Source of the DNA: JAKFXL01 sp947085765
GTDB taxonomy: Bacteria > Pseudomonadota > Gammaproteobacteria > Tenderiales > Tenderiaceae
Reading direction: 5' to 3'
Assembly (NCBI GenBank): GCA_947085765.1
Contig: CAMTXZ010000005.1
Location: 1 to 64,000, forward strand
DNA: 64,000 nucleotides
Below are positions 28,001-34,690 of this stretch, one piece after another. The notes beneath the pieces were generated by a model. The model worked only from the letters and a program-made list of their open reading frames with translations. It was not told the origin of the DNA and ran no database searches. Both the position numbers and the translations under genes were made by a program. The first letter of the stretch is position 1, and each line of letters starts with the position of its first letter.

Positions 28001-29234
28001 TGAGAGCGGTGCTTCCGTTACTGTTGAGGCAGGCATGAAAAAGAGTCCTGATTTCGGTGCCTATCTGAGCCATTACATACCGTTGGATGCAGCGTTGCGT
28101 ACGAAGTTAATTGAGGCCGTGCGCAGCACTACTGGAAGGCCGCAGCTGAGTGAGAGTGACGCCTTACTATTGGCCGCGCAACTGACACAAGAGCAGCAGC
28201 GCCAGCTGGCGCTACCTCATTTTTATGCCGAGTTAGCCAAGGCTTCGCGCCTGGCGGCACAAAGCCAGAACGGCGCGGACTACCAGAGTGGTTATGATGC
28301 GATTGCCAGCCTGCTGGGTGACACAACTTATCAGGGTGATCTGCGTCTCTATTTCAGTCGTATCCAGACGCTTGATGGCGGTGACATTAACCTGTTGGTA
28401 CCTGGCGGCCTGATCAATGCGGGATTGGCCACAACCGGTGGTGGTTTCAGTAAAACGCCCGATCAACTGGGTATCGTGGCGGTGCGCAGCGGTGATGTGA
28501 ATATCTATCTCGACAAAGATATGATGGTGAACCAGTCGCGGGTCTTTGCGTTGGATGGCGGCGATATCATGGTTTGGTCACAGCATGGCAATATCGATGC
28601 GGGACGTGGTGCCAAGTCGGCCCTTGCCGTGCCCACCACGCAGGTCTCCTACGATAGCAATGGCAATGTCAAGATAGAGTTTCCCGCTGCAATTGCCGGT
28701 AGTGGCATTCGTAACGCTGCGGCCAGCCCCGGAGTGAAGCCGGGCAGTGTCACGCTGGCAGCCCCTCAAGGGGTTGTCATTGCCAATGATGCGGGGATCG
28801 AATCGGCAGGTGATATTGTCATCCCCGGTGCAGTGTCGGGCAGAGATAACATCAGTGCCGGAGGCAGCAAGGTGGGGGATCTGAATATTCAGCCGCCAGC
28901 TATCTCGAGTGCTATTGCCAACGCCGGCAACGCTTCGGGTAATGCTGCTGGTCAGGACTTGTCTGAAGCCACACAATCGGCCACACCACTGGCTGATTCC
29001 GCGCTGGCGTTCCTGGAGGTGGAGGTGCTCGGGTTTGGTTCTGCCGCCGCCATGACTGACGTGGCGACCGGATCGACATCTCCGGCTGACGTAACCACGG
29101 CGGACGCTGAAGACGAAAAATCGCGTAAGAAAGACAAAGGCAACCGTCTGGCAAAAGAGAAAGATGATGGACTGCCAGTGGCAATAGGGAGTGAAAAACC
29201 GGCTGGTAGTGTGGCCACCACTAATCCTGAATAA
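19017..29234 (+). CDS. Giant filamentous-haemagglutinin-type TpsA exoprotein
   Basis: A 3405-residue exoprotein with AGGAG before the ATG. It has an extended signal peptide (basic n-region, core around residues 27-37, A-R-A cleavage) and then the TPS secretion domain (about residues 45-330), with the hallmark N-A-N-G-Q-V-Y-L-I-N-R-N-G-M-I-F-G near 134-150 (N-P-N-G-I region) and N-W-Q-S-F-N-I-G. A long right-handed beta-helix follows, built from hundreds of short G-G-x-L/I-x-L-x-A repeats. The region around 3100-3300 resembles the DUF3739-type C-terminal domain of this family. The tail is Lys/Asp-rich and disordered. No protease, toxin or anchoring domain is evident, so it is likely an adhesin or matrix fibre held by TpsB or released. 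The reading frame is uninterrupted over 10.2 kb. Confidence 0.9.
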   Translation: MFGLRLGRKKVKNRNAVLRGLRLYMQLLLLGGAFTAVTTARADLPARAALPVPCSNSCSAMGGANGWITSGQASLSSSGSTLYVNQQSDKAILNWQSFNIGADSKVQFNQPATTSVALNRIYQADPSKIYGALNANGQVYLINRNGMIFGQGAKVDVGSLTASTLNIDNATFNTVGIIQAVNQGSPAFVAEGPMGSVVIESGAQIQTSEGGRVMVLAPVIENSGTINTPGGQTLLAASQDKVWLMAAGKDDNLRGLLVEVGTGGDVNNFGDIVAQRGNITMMGFAVNQQGILSASTTINSNGSIKLLARDKGQLRKDGSKYVLEGITTERDGKAAHVTFGNSSRTEVLPELNETTTAVDEQKQALSSVDVVARSILVSQGAEIVVPGGNVSLVATANPAVAAQAGTVRNDSRVVLESGSLIDVSGTTSTELAMERNLLQVELRANELADSPLQRDGVLRGKKVTIDIRKGTSIANIQGALDGIKRDVGERLAAGGSINVASEGDVVMAKGATVDISGGEVRYDAGWINTTKLTSEGKIYDIGSATPDQRYDGVLGEYNRSSNKWGVTQTWRILGPIAQGQYESGYVEGKDAGDFKVSASAMQIDGNVEAHVTYGVHQDNPLQLPRLGGLELDLATLGRSGIKYDPAAVSFATHTANSIGNELLNPSDAITIDPRLLQEGGVGRVTLRTNGEVTVPEGTDLRLPAGGELNLSGAAINLDGTITVRAGKVALNTVQTQGLVNRPLSLGEHARIDVSGGWVNEYELSGNDTVITTVGSKPWLIDGGSVTLSAQGDLSLAAGSEISADGGAVVDATGELHAGSGGDINLISRVPLIEGSQITVAGDLHAYAAVTGGSLSIEANSVRIDTAGDAAAGELLLTPEFFQKGGFKSYALTSNLNGITVADGSVVKPQAQTLQLDNDFSKYASGADIRGFSQLTLLPEAQRHSVDLSLTLDQSAAGRVTPALFRIGSAARIETGPEAKLILNSDHSIDIDGTLSTAGGQIALNITATAQKNGTADVFYRPEQGIHLGANAQLLTTGKALYTPNTLGQPLGEVLDGGQVSLTADRGHIVTEAGSLIDVSGTAAMVQIRPQGSISGGIQELIASDAGAIKLTAAEGMVLAGSLSGRAGAAQAAGGDLQVVLDGTTRDAPDVAPPAPLRNFEYSARTITLGSSAVQLPEGWQPGMALPKALNGRAEVNGALVQAGGFDTLTLRANDLQSLIDQKMYRGQINLNNADLNLRRSIVLDAPLINNSGGDSRLAAAYVALSDSGARGAIKPQAATGEGTLEVTAQQVDLIGNVTLQGWRQTRIASDGDMRMRGLLPTISSKEWLGSLNSFSDVQLQAARLYPSTLTQYQVNVTGPDGELHIAAAAQPVSGPLLSAGGKLTLKADNITQGGVVQAPFGEINMVAAKQLVLAPGSLTSTSAAGQVIPFGQTQLGIDWVFPINETNTLLIDTPPAQKISLDAPSVLQKSGAVIDLSGGGDLSAYEFAPGPGGSRDVLAPENSSNLFAIIPGLQGYGPYDPLAFTSSGLRPGDSIHLAAGSGLAAGDYLLLPARYALLPGAFLVTPKAGTQDFGPGQSVAMVDESVIVAGYRTVAGTNVRESRWSGYAVAPGAVAHNYSEYQQSLANQFYSDRAVAKDKQAPLLPRDAGQLEIKVSGELQLDGELRAQKGGQGRGARVDLDAQKLSVVVARGADDGTVQITADNLNALKAESLLLGGRRSESSDGTTLAVSATEVTVRSGAKVNVPELLLAAADAVTLESGAEVAASGEVAATGVTYLLQGDGALLQLSAGAPVAVERNGAKGVNGALNIAAGSTLSASGSMYLESSRDTVMKGALMMQGGTLNLSAKRITLGDAPQSTAGLVLSQQQLSGLHMDHLTLSSRETVDLYGTIDLNMKALTVAATGLIEHGDGADVVSITANTLTLKNSGSSATAVAVDDSATLNVTTADLRLEGGEFKIDGFAATALTANHQVMNAGNGRLSVDGDLTMKTPLVGAEYGADSTIVAGGKFDLLSLPAAAEGVTPSGLGARLKLSGSELTLATAIQLPSGDLRLHASSGDIRLLADAAVDVSGRVEKFADAAVTTPAGNVSLTADGGDVLVDRGAIIALKGVTGGEAGTLQVNAASGTLRLDGTVDAHDENGNGLATVNLDLGTLDDFSQLNRTLNNSGFGDGRGLRLRRGDITVATADVVQAQRLHLTADEGAIDVYGHINAAAAKGGEVVLQARDDLHLHSTARIDAQATAADQAGGHVVLATTKGSIAIDAADVADAAVIDVSGTRTAAAADLQYVGGKVELRAPRTANGVAVSSLAGNIKGAESIAVEAFKSYSATVLDRSLQNRVNSDTAAYMDNAADITTALQMQGDTRFRLRPGVEIDSTGSLIVTDSWDFTEGDYEGTPQWRYGGESGVLTLRAADQLVFNESVKDGIETADIQIYPDDPYSVMPLPGRLLKGDSWSFRFAGGADLSSADPLAVKAGKGSVRLGDGVQLHSGSGDIALASGGDLSFADSRAAIFSAGRSAGYGSLPMEWMAGIFPGQYPVRGGDVTLDVAGNIKGAGTDQLITDWLHRMGNFGEGRNIPTAWAVNFKDYDDQPLFKQNLGVFGGGNLSVHAGGNIDRLSAVVPTTGRPDGEYSGNFDNGFITNKVTELGGGGSLDVKAGGNINGGIYYVENGDGKISAGKSIQEDKSGVAPVFVLGDAKLSLQARDDLTLEAVLNSMVLPPSDLEPEGRGLFESFFFSYGDKSGIDLSSLSGDVTLRNQSRGLTKDGNFPNIRFGSNELFTTTIYPGDLSVAALQGNIYIDNSFTLFPSHNGNLELLADGNITMHGSTSQINVNMSDADPLLLPGSGDPVISSSLANSEARLQFSGASSLIHAAKPLHLNDQQSIEIVARQGSLRGSEDGAYALAFYLPKQAHLVAGKDIRDILFSGQNLSSQDVTLIEAGRDIAYSNRRGGAGQLAPSESIMLLSGPGQLVLRAGRTVDLGTSYGVVTNGNTKNLALDESGASVTVEAGMKKSPDFGAYLSHYIPLDAALRTKLIEAVRSTTGRPQLSESDALLLAAQLTQEQQRQLALPHFYAELAKASRLAAQSQNGADYQSGYDAIASLLGDTTYQGDLRLYFSRIQTLDGGDINLLVPGGLINAGLATTGGGFSKTPDQLGIVAVRSGDVNIYLDKDMMVNQSRVFALDGGDIMVWSQHGNIDAGRGAKSALAVPTTQVSYDSNGNVKIEFPAAIAGSGIRNAAASPGVKPGSVTLAAPQGVVIANDAGIESAGDIVIPGAVSGRDNISAGGSKVGDLNIQPPAISSAIANAGNASGNAAGQDLSEATQSATPLADSALAFLEVEVLGFGSAAAMTDVATGSTSPADVTTADAEDEKSRKKDKGNRLAKEKDDGLPVAIGSEKPAGSVATTNPE

Positions 29235-29254
29235 ATAATCGATGTGGCTCAATT

Positions 29255-29289
29255 AGAGCTGCTCTCTGTTATCGACAGAGAGCGGCTCT
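29255..29289 (+). terminator. Strong hairpin after tpsA
   Basis: A 15-bp stem with one mismatch, AGAGCTGCTCTCTGT (29255-29269) with ACAGAGAGCGGCTCT (29275-29289), around a five-base loop. An A/T-rich tract follows, though not a pure T-run. It lies 21 bp after the tpsA stop and separates it from the exbB-like gene, which must then rely on read-through or its own promoter. Confidence 0.7.
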
Positions 29290-29413
29290 ATCAATAAAAA
29301 TTTATTATTTCTGCAACAAAACAGCCGCAAATAAAGTTCCGTTTCGTAACCGCCGTGAAATATAGGGCAGGCACAATGGCCGCGTTTCAGTTAACCCCGG
29401 AAAGATCACTGAT

Positions 29414-31162
29414 ATGAATATTCGCGCATTGTTTGCGGTAGCTCTGATGTTGCTGCCAGTTGTCTCACAGGCTTGGTGGAATGACGAGTGGCAATATCGG
29501 AAAAAATTGACACTTAATACGAGTGATGAGGTTCAGAATGCGCCGCTTTTGGTGCGCCTGCACACTGGCAACTTCACCTATTTCTCTGATGTGAAGCCCG
29601 ATGGTTCTGATCTGCGTTTTGTTGCTGCTGACGATAAGAGCGAACTCAAATTCCATATTGAAAAATTTGATGCTACTAATCAGATGGCGATGATATGGGT
29701 TCAAGTGCCAAAGGTTAAGGCCGGTGAGGCATTGTGGCTCTATTACGGTAATCCGAAAGTTGTTGCCTCCGCTGCCGATGTGGCGGGTAGCTATGATACT
29801 CAACAGGCACTGGTCTATCACTTTGAACCACAGGGTGCGCCGATTGATGCCACTGCCTATAGCAATCAGCCGCAGCAGTTTACGGCGCAGCCGGTAGCTG
29901 CGTTGATTGGTGCGGGCGCTAAATTTGATGGTAGCAGTGTGATTCAGGTGGCCCCTAGCGCAACGCTGGCGCTTGACCCCGTCAAGGGGTGGAGTTTTTC
30001 CAGTTGGGTGAAGCTTGAAGGGGCGCAGAGCAAGGCTTATGTGATGCAGCTCGGATCTGCACTGTCGGTCGGTATTGATGGAGCTACGCCCTATGTTAGT
30101 TACGGCGATAAAAAAAGTGCGGCTGCGACCGAATTGGCGTCTGGTAGTTGGCACCATCTGGCCGTGACTGCTGGTGCTGGTCATGTGGTTCTTTATGTGG
30201 ATGGCAGCGAGTCAGCAAATATTGCGGCTGAACCGGCGCCGTTGACAGATGTGTTGACCATTGGTTCGGGCTTTAAGGGTGAGATGGACGAGGTTGAGGT
30301 TGCCGCTACAGTGCGCAGCGCCGAGTGGTTGAATTTTGCGGCTGCTGGACAGGCGAGCAATGCCACGCTGCTGACTCTGGGTGCCGATGAGGCACAGGAG
30401 GATGGCGGTGGTGAGGCGGGTGGTTCTTACTTCGGTGTGATTCTGCAGAACGTTACGATTGATGGCTGGGTGGTGATTGGAATACTGGCAATCATGGCAG
30501 TGATTAGCTGGTTGATCATGATAGGTAAGGGATTCCTGGTTAGCCGTGTGCATCGTGACAACCAGAGATTCATGAATGAGTTTCGCAAACTCGGTGTTGA
30601 TAATCCTGGCGCCCTGGATAGCAGTACCAGCGAGGAGGATAAACAGTTTGAGAATGCCCCTTTCCTGATGGCGCTGTTTGGCAAGCACGATCACTATCAG
30701 AATTCGCCGCTATACAACATCTATCACACCGGCATTCAAGAGTTGAATCAGCGTGTCGGCCGTTCGGTCGGCGCCAACAGTAGTGGTCTGTCGATGCAAG
30801 CCGTCGCTGCGATTCGTGCCGCGCTGGATGCCACCCTGGTGCGTGAGAGTCAGAAGCTCAACGCCCAGATGGTGCTGTTGACCATTGCCATCAGTGGTGG
30901 CCCTTTTCTGGGGCTGCTTGGTACGGTGGTGGGGGTGATGATCACCTTCGCGGCGATTGCTGCCAGTGGTGATATCAATATTAATGCTATTGCACCCGGT
31001 ATCGCAGCGGCACTGGTTGCTACGGTTGCGGGTCTTGCCGTGGCTATTCCGGCGCTGTTTGGTTACAACTATCTCGGTTCGCGTATACGTGACTCGATTG
31101 CTGAAATGCATATTTTTGTCGATGAGTTCATCAGCAAAATTGCCGAACATCACGGGAGTTAA
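29414..31162 (+). CDS. ExbB/TolQ-type proton channel fused to exported DUF2341 and LamG-like domains
   Basis: A 582-residue protein. Signal peptide residues 1-20; DUF2341 about 21-115 (starts W-W-N-D-E-W-Q-Y-R-K-K-L; contains L-W-L-Y-Y-G-N-P); concanavalin A-like/LamG fold about 125-310 (F-D-G-S-S-V-I-Q, W-H-H-L-A-V-T, L-Y-V-D-G-S, M-D-E-V-E-V). A membrane segment at about 350-373 is followed by the MotA/TolQ/ExbB channel, with two more segments near 485-510 and 525-550 (G-P-F-L-G-L-L-G-T-V-V-G-V-M-I-T-F and A-L-V-A-T-V-A-G-L-A-V-A-I-P). Classical ExbB lacks the large exported region. The channel would use proton-motive force with ExbD next door. The lectin-like part faces the periplasm and may bind a glycan, peptidoglycan or the TpsA/porin partner; this is inference. 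Confidence 0.88.
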   Translation: MNIRALFAVALMLLPVVSQAWWNDEWQYRKKLTLNTSDEVQNAPLLVRLHTGNFTYFSDVKPDGSDLRFVAADDKSELKFHIEKFDATNQMAMIWVQVPKVKAGEALWLYYGNPKVVASAADVAGSYDTQQALVYHFEPQGAPIDATAYSNQPQQFTAQPVAALIGAGAKFDGSSVIQVAPSATLALDPVKGWSFSSWVKLEGAQSKAYVMQLGSALSVGIDGATPYVSYGDKKSAAATELASGSWHHLAVTAGAGHVVLYVDGSESANIAAEPAPLTDVLTIGSGFKGEMDEVEVAATVRSAEWLNFAAAGQASNATLLTLGADEAQEDGGGEAGGSYFGVILQNVTIDGWVVIGILAIMAVISWLIMIGKGFLVSRVHRDNQRFMNEFRKLGVDNPGALDSSTSEEDKQFENAPFLMALFGKHDHYQNSPLYNIYHTGIQELNQRVGRSVGANSSGLSMQAVAAIRAALDATLVRESQKLNAQMVLLTIAISGGPFLGLLGTVVGVMITFAAIAASGDININAIAPGIAAALVATVAGLAVAIPALFGYNYLGSRIRDSIAEMHIFVDEFISKIAEHHGS

Positions 31163-31165
31163 ACA

Positions 31166-31570
31166 ATGCAGATTCAAGGCGAGAACCAACCTTACGATGA
31201 TATCAACGTTACGCCGATGCTCGATTTGGCATATGTACTGCTGGTTATCTTTATTATCATGGCGACGGCGACAGTACAGGGGATAAAGGTCAATCTGCCT
31301 AAGGCGAGTGCTACGCCAAGTCTTGCCAAGCCGCAGACCAAGGCGATAACAATCACTCCTGAAGGTGTTATCTATCTTGATACTTCCCCCGTGACATTGC
31401 CAGAGCTTGAGGCGCAACTGCGGCAACTCACCGCTGGCAACCCGCAGCTACCGGTGGTGGTCAAGGCTGATGGTGCTGTTCAATACCAGAATGTGGTGAA
31501 TGTACTGGATCTGCTTGGCAGGCTGGAGATCACCCAGTTGGGGCTGGTGACCCAGAAGCTTGTGAAGTAA
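31166..31570 (+). CDS. exbD: ExbD/TolR-family energy-transducing protein
   Basis: A 134-residue inner-membrane protein. The cytoplasmic start leads into I-N-V-T-P-M-L-D-L-A-Y-V-L-L-V-I-F, where Asp20 is the proton-carrying aspartate of the family. The periplasmic domain (about 45-134) has the typical V-V-V-K-A-D-G pattern. It begins three bases after the exbB-like stop with GGAG upstream and is clearly translationally coupled. With the neighbouring ExbB-type channel and TonB-like protein it forms an energising complex. Confidence 0.93.
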   Translation: MQIQGENQPYDDINVTPMLDLAYVLLVIFIIMATATVQGIKVNLPKASATPSLAKPQTKAITITPEGVIYLDTSPVTLPELEAQLRQLTAGNPQLPVVVKADGAVQYQNVVNVLDLLGRLEITQLGLVTQKLVK

Positions 31571-31587
31571 CGGCGCGCCTTTTTATT

Positions 31588-32253
31588 ATGATTGCTAACT
31601 CCCGTTATCTGCGCATGCTGCCGGCCATCACCATTGCGGTGGCAGTGGTGGTGGTGATTGCACTGCTGCTGTGGCTTAAACAGACCCTGTCGGAACCGAT
31701 GGCTCCGCCCCGGCTGAAAGAGCAACAGATCACGCTGATTAAACCGCCACCACCACCGCCTCCGCCAAAGCCAGAGGAGCCACTACCTGAACCAGAACAG
31801 AAGGTAGAGACACCTCCGCCTGAGGCAGAGCCACAACCCGATGCTCCACAAGATCAAGCCAGTGATGATGCACCTGCCGGCGATGTTCTGGGACTTGATG
31901 CCGATGGTGGCAGCGGGGGTGATGGTTTTGGTCTGCTGGGACGCAAAGGTGGCCGTGGCCTGATAGGTGGTGGTGGCGGTGATGCTCAGGCCTGGTACTC
32001 ACGGCGTGTGCAGCAAGGGCTGCTCGATTTTTATAATGGTTATAAAGAATTACGAAAGGGGCGGGGCTATAGCGTCGAACTCACCTTATGGCTTGATAGC
32101 AGTGGTCGTGTTGAACGCTATCAGGTGGGAAAGGTTGCGGGAGAGGCGACACGCGAGATGATTATTTCAGTGATGGCCGAGTTGAATAAGTTGCCACCTC
32201 CCCCTGAAGGAACTCCACAGCCAGTACGTTTCCGGTTGATTTCACGCGGTTGA
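31588..32253 (+). CDS. TonB-like periplasm-spanning protein
   Basis: A 221-residue protein with a single N-terminal membrane helix (about residues 10-30) and a proline-rich spacer (about 50-95, beginning I-K-P-P-P-P-P and continuing with Pro-Glu repeats). A glycine-rich stretch follows at about 105-130, then a TonB-type C-terminal domain (about 135-221, Y-S-V-E-L-T-L-W-L-D-S-S-G-R-V). It should carry energy from ExbB/ExbD to an outer-membrane partner. The natural candidates are the porin-like protein immediately downstream or TpsB; a TonB box was not identified in either. Confidence 0.82.
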   Translation: MIANSRYLRMLPAITIAVAVVVVIALLLWLKQTLSEPMAPPRLKEQQITLIKPPPPPPPPKPEEPLPEPEQKVETPPPEAEPQPDAPQDQASDDAPAGDVLGLDADGGSGGDGFGLLGRKGGRGLIGGGGGDAQAWYSRRVQQGLLDFYNGYKELRKGRGYSVELTLWLDSSGRVERYQVGKVAGEATREMIISVMAELNKLPPPPEGTPQPVRFRLISRG

Positions 32254-32314
32254 TCGTTGTGACATCTATGTTGATCTGCTCTTTAAGAAGAGAGAAGTTG
32301 GGTTGAGAGAGAAG

Positions 32315-33958
32315 ATGAAAACCTTTAAAGCGAAAAATATTGTTGCAATGGTTGGTTTGGCTATAGCGGCTACAACGTTTTCTGTGAACGCTGAAGAGTC
32401 TGCTCCAGATACTCAACCGCAACCGCAACTACAGCAGACGGTGGGCGATCTGATCAATACACTAGTCAAACAGGGGACGATAAGTGTTGAGCAGGGTGAG
32501 CTGTTAACAACGCAGATGCAGCCCCAGCTAGTAGCTCCACACGAATTGCCGGCACCAAAGTCCCCCGATACTTTGCGTATACCCTATGTGCCGGAGTCAA
32601 TCAGAAATTCGATTCGTGATGAGGTGCGGCTAGGGTTGCGTGAGGAGGTTGTCAATGACATCAAAGGGCAGGCGCAACAGGAGCGCTGGGGAATCCCTGG
32701 CGTTCTGCCAAAGTGGGTTGAGAATTTCAAGATGAAGGGTGATATGCGGCTGCGGTTTCAGTCGGATATCTATGCCAATGGCAATCCGGCACAGGCCTAT
32801 GTCAACTTCTCTGAGCTAAATCGGTCCGGTGGTTTTGGCAAGAGTGATAATCCATTTTTGAACACAACCGTTAATCGTAACCGCGAACGGGCTAGGTTGC
32901 GTCTTGGTGTTGATGCCAAGGTCAATGATCAGACGTTGGTTGGTATGCGGTTGGCGACAGGTAGCAGCGGTAATCCGGTATCAACCAATCAAACGCTGGG
33001 AAACTATGGTCGTCCCTATTCTGTTCAGCTGGATCAGGCCTATATGCGTTATAACATATACGATTTTGATGGTTACAATAGAATGACGTTGTGGGGTGGG
33101 CGCATGCCAAATCCTTGGGTATCGACTGATTTGGTTTGGGACTCTGATCTCAATTTTGAAGGGGTTGCCGGTACATATCGCATCAGGTTAGGTGAGGGAG
33201 ATGGCCTTGCTGATCTGGCCAATTTAAATAAAACACTATTTCTCACCATGGGTGCATTCCCATTGCAGGAGGTTGCACTCTCGAGTAGAGATAAGTGGTT
33301 GCTTGGCGCTCAGTTTGGTAGTGAGTGGATGAGTGAAAGCCAGTCCAGTTTTACAGTGGCGTTGGCTTATTACGATTTCATCAATATGGTCGGTCAGCGT
33401 AATGCCCTGGATAGCAAGCTGAATGATTTTACTGCGGCGCCATTTCTGCAAAAAGGCAATACACTCTACGATATCCGTAACGACACCGATTCAGCGACGG
33501 ACCTCTGGGCGTTAGCCTCTGATTACAAAGAGGCCAATCTGACGATGCGTGCCGACCTGGCGAATTTCTCACCTGTTCATGTGGTTCTAACGGCTGACTA
33601 CGTTAAGAATATTGGGTTTAAAGAGGGTGCGGTTTCAGCTTTGACAGGATATTCCGAAAAGGCACGTACCAAGGGTTATCAATTACAGCTGGCAGTGGGC
33701 TGGCCCCAGATCACCAAACTGGATGACTGGCGTGTCTCTGTCGCCTACAAACATTTGGAACGTGATGCGGTAGTTGACGCCTTTACTGACTCTGATTTTC
33801 ATCTTGGTGGTACCGATGCTGAAGGCTGGATTATGGGTGTTGAATATGGCTTGAGGGATAATACGGCACTCAATTTTCGTTGGCTGAGCGCAGATGCGAT
33901 TGATGGACCCCCGCTGGGCATCGATGTTTTGCAACTTGATGTCAATGTAAAGTTTTAG
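32315..33958 (+). CDS. Putative porin (outer-membrane beta-barrel)
   Basis: A 547-residue exported protein. Signal peptide residues 1-26 (A-K-N-I-V-A-M-V-G start, V-N-A-E site). A glutamine/proline-rich segment and a helical region (about 35-130, L-V-K-Q-G-T-I-S-V-E-Q-G and repeated V-R-L-G-L-R-E-E-V) come next, then a barrel from about 140 onward with alternating hydrophobic strands, ending V-K-F. The K-Q-G-T-I element and the M-K-G-D-M-R-L-R-F strand are typical of the putative-porin family. An in-frame TTG at 32303 is less likely than the ATG at 32315, which follows GAGAGA. It belongs to the exb/tonB operon, so it is a likely client of that energiser. Confidence 0.85.
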   Translation: MKTFKAKNIVAMVGLAIAATTFSVNAEESAPDTQPQPQLQQTVGDLINTLVKQGTISVEQGELLTTQMQPQLVAPHELPAPKSPDTLRIPYVPESIRNSIRDEVRLGLREEVVNDIKGQAQQERWGIPGVLPKWVENFKMKGDMRLRFQSDIYANGNPAQAYVNFSELNRSGGFGKSDNPFLNTTVNRNRERARLRLGVDAKVNDQTLVGMRLATGSSGNPVSTNQTLGNYGRPYSVQLDQAYMRYNIYDFDGYNRMTLWGGRMPNPWVSTDLVWDSDLNFEGVAGTYRIRLGEGDGLADLANLNKTLFLTMGAFPLQEVALSSRDKWLLGAQFGSEWMSESQSSFTVALAYYDFINMVGQRNALDSKLNDFTAAPFLQKGNTLYDIRNDTDSATDLWALASDYKEANLTMRADLANFSPVHVVLTADYVKNIGFKEGAVSALTGYSEKARTKGYQLQLAVGWPQITKLDDWRVSVAYKHLERDAVVDAFTDSDFHLGGTDAEGWIMGVEYGLRDNTALNFRWLSADAIDGPPLGIDVLQLDVNVKF

Positions 33959-33981
33959 TAACCGTTGCGGAGGTGATTGAG

Positions 33982-34641
33982 ATGAATCGGATAAAGGCAG
34001 TAATTGTTATATTGGTTGTACTGTTACCGATACAACAATCAGTGGCGGAGGCAGTTCGCCGCAGTGGTGGGGATAGTGTTAGTTCTGCACTGCTGCAACA
34101 GATAACCGCAGAGCGTGATGGGTTGCGGGCCAAACAGGAGCAGCTGACGGCAGATAATGAACGTCAGGCGAAAGAGTTGGCAGAGGTTAAAAACAGACTG
34201 TCTGAAAACCTAAAAGAGGTCAATCGGTTAAAGTCTCAGATAGATGAGAGTTCGCGTGTCGCGGGTCGCGCGCAGGAGAGTGGGGCGGCAGTCACAGAAA
34301 AACTTGTCGAGACCCAGGAGCGTCTGCAAAAGGTGGTGGAAAAATACAAAGAGCTGGTATCGGATCTGCGCAGTTCTGAGGAGCGTGGCACAGTGCTTGA
34401 GACATCTGTGGCAGAGAAATCAGATGTAATTAATCAATGTATCAATGACAATCAGACGCTCTACCTTGCGACGCAGGAGTTAATTCAGCACTTTGAGCAG
34501 AAAGGTGTCTGGGATGCTTTGTTACAACATGAGCCAGTGACCCAGATAAAGCGCGTTGAAATTGAGACGATCGGGGAGTCTTATCGTGACATGGCTGAAC
34601 AGGGTAAATTTGAAATGAAGAGCAGTGCTGTGAACCAGTAA
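33982..34641 (+). CDS. Periplasmic coiled-coil protein
   Basis: A 219-residue exported protein with a signal peptide (about residues 1-23, V-A-E-A) and a long coiled coil (about 38-160) of Glu/Lys/Leu heptads, followed by a helical tail. Two cysteines are not apparent in a C-x-x-C pattern. GGAGG lies nine bases before the ATG at 33982. It is the last gene of the exb-tonB-porin operon, and by position it resembles the coiled-coil accessory proteins (for example DUF3450-type) found with other ExbB/TonB sets, though I cannot assign it to that family. Confidence 0.75.
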   Translation: MNRIKAVIVILVVLLPIQQSVAEAVRRSGGDSVSSALLQQITAERDGLRAKQEQLTADNERQAKELAEVKNRLSENLKEVNRLKSQIDESSRVAGRAQESGAAVTEKLVETQERLQKVVEKYKELVSDLRSSEERGTVLETSVAEKSDVINQCINDNQTLYLATQELIQHFEQKGVWDALLQHEPVTQIKRVEIETIGESYRDMAEQGKFEMKSSAVNQ

Positions 34642-34672
34642 AAGAAAATCTACCCCGAGATCTGTCCCGGGG
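34642..34672 (-). terminator. Terminator between convergent genes
   Basis: Stem CCCCG (34653-34657) with CGGGG (34668-34672). On the minus strand it is followed by TAGATTTTCTTTTA, a T-rich tail fitting a terminator for the minus-strand PEP-CTERM gene. The plus-strand operon ends at 34641. Confidence 0.55.
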
Positions 34673-34690
34673 CCTGCCGCGGAATCAGCT

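Noticed and set aside
28578..29252. 224-codon minus-strand frame opposite the tpsA 3' end
   Set aside because: Antisense to tpsA, whose frame continues intact. The composition matches a shadow of the repeat-rich gene.
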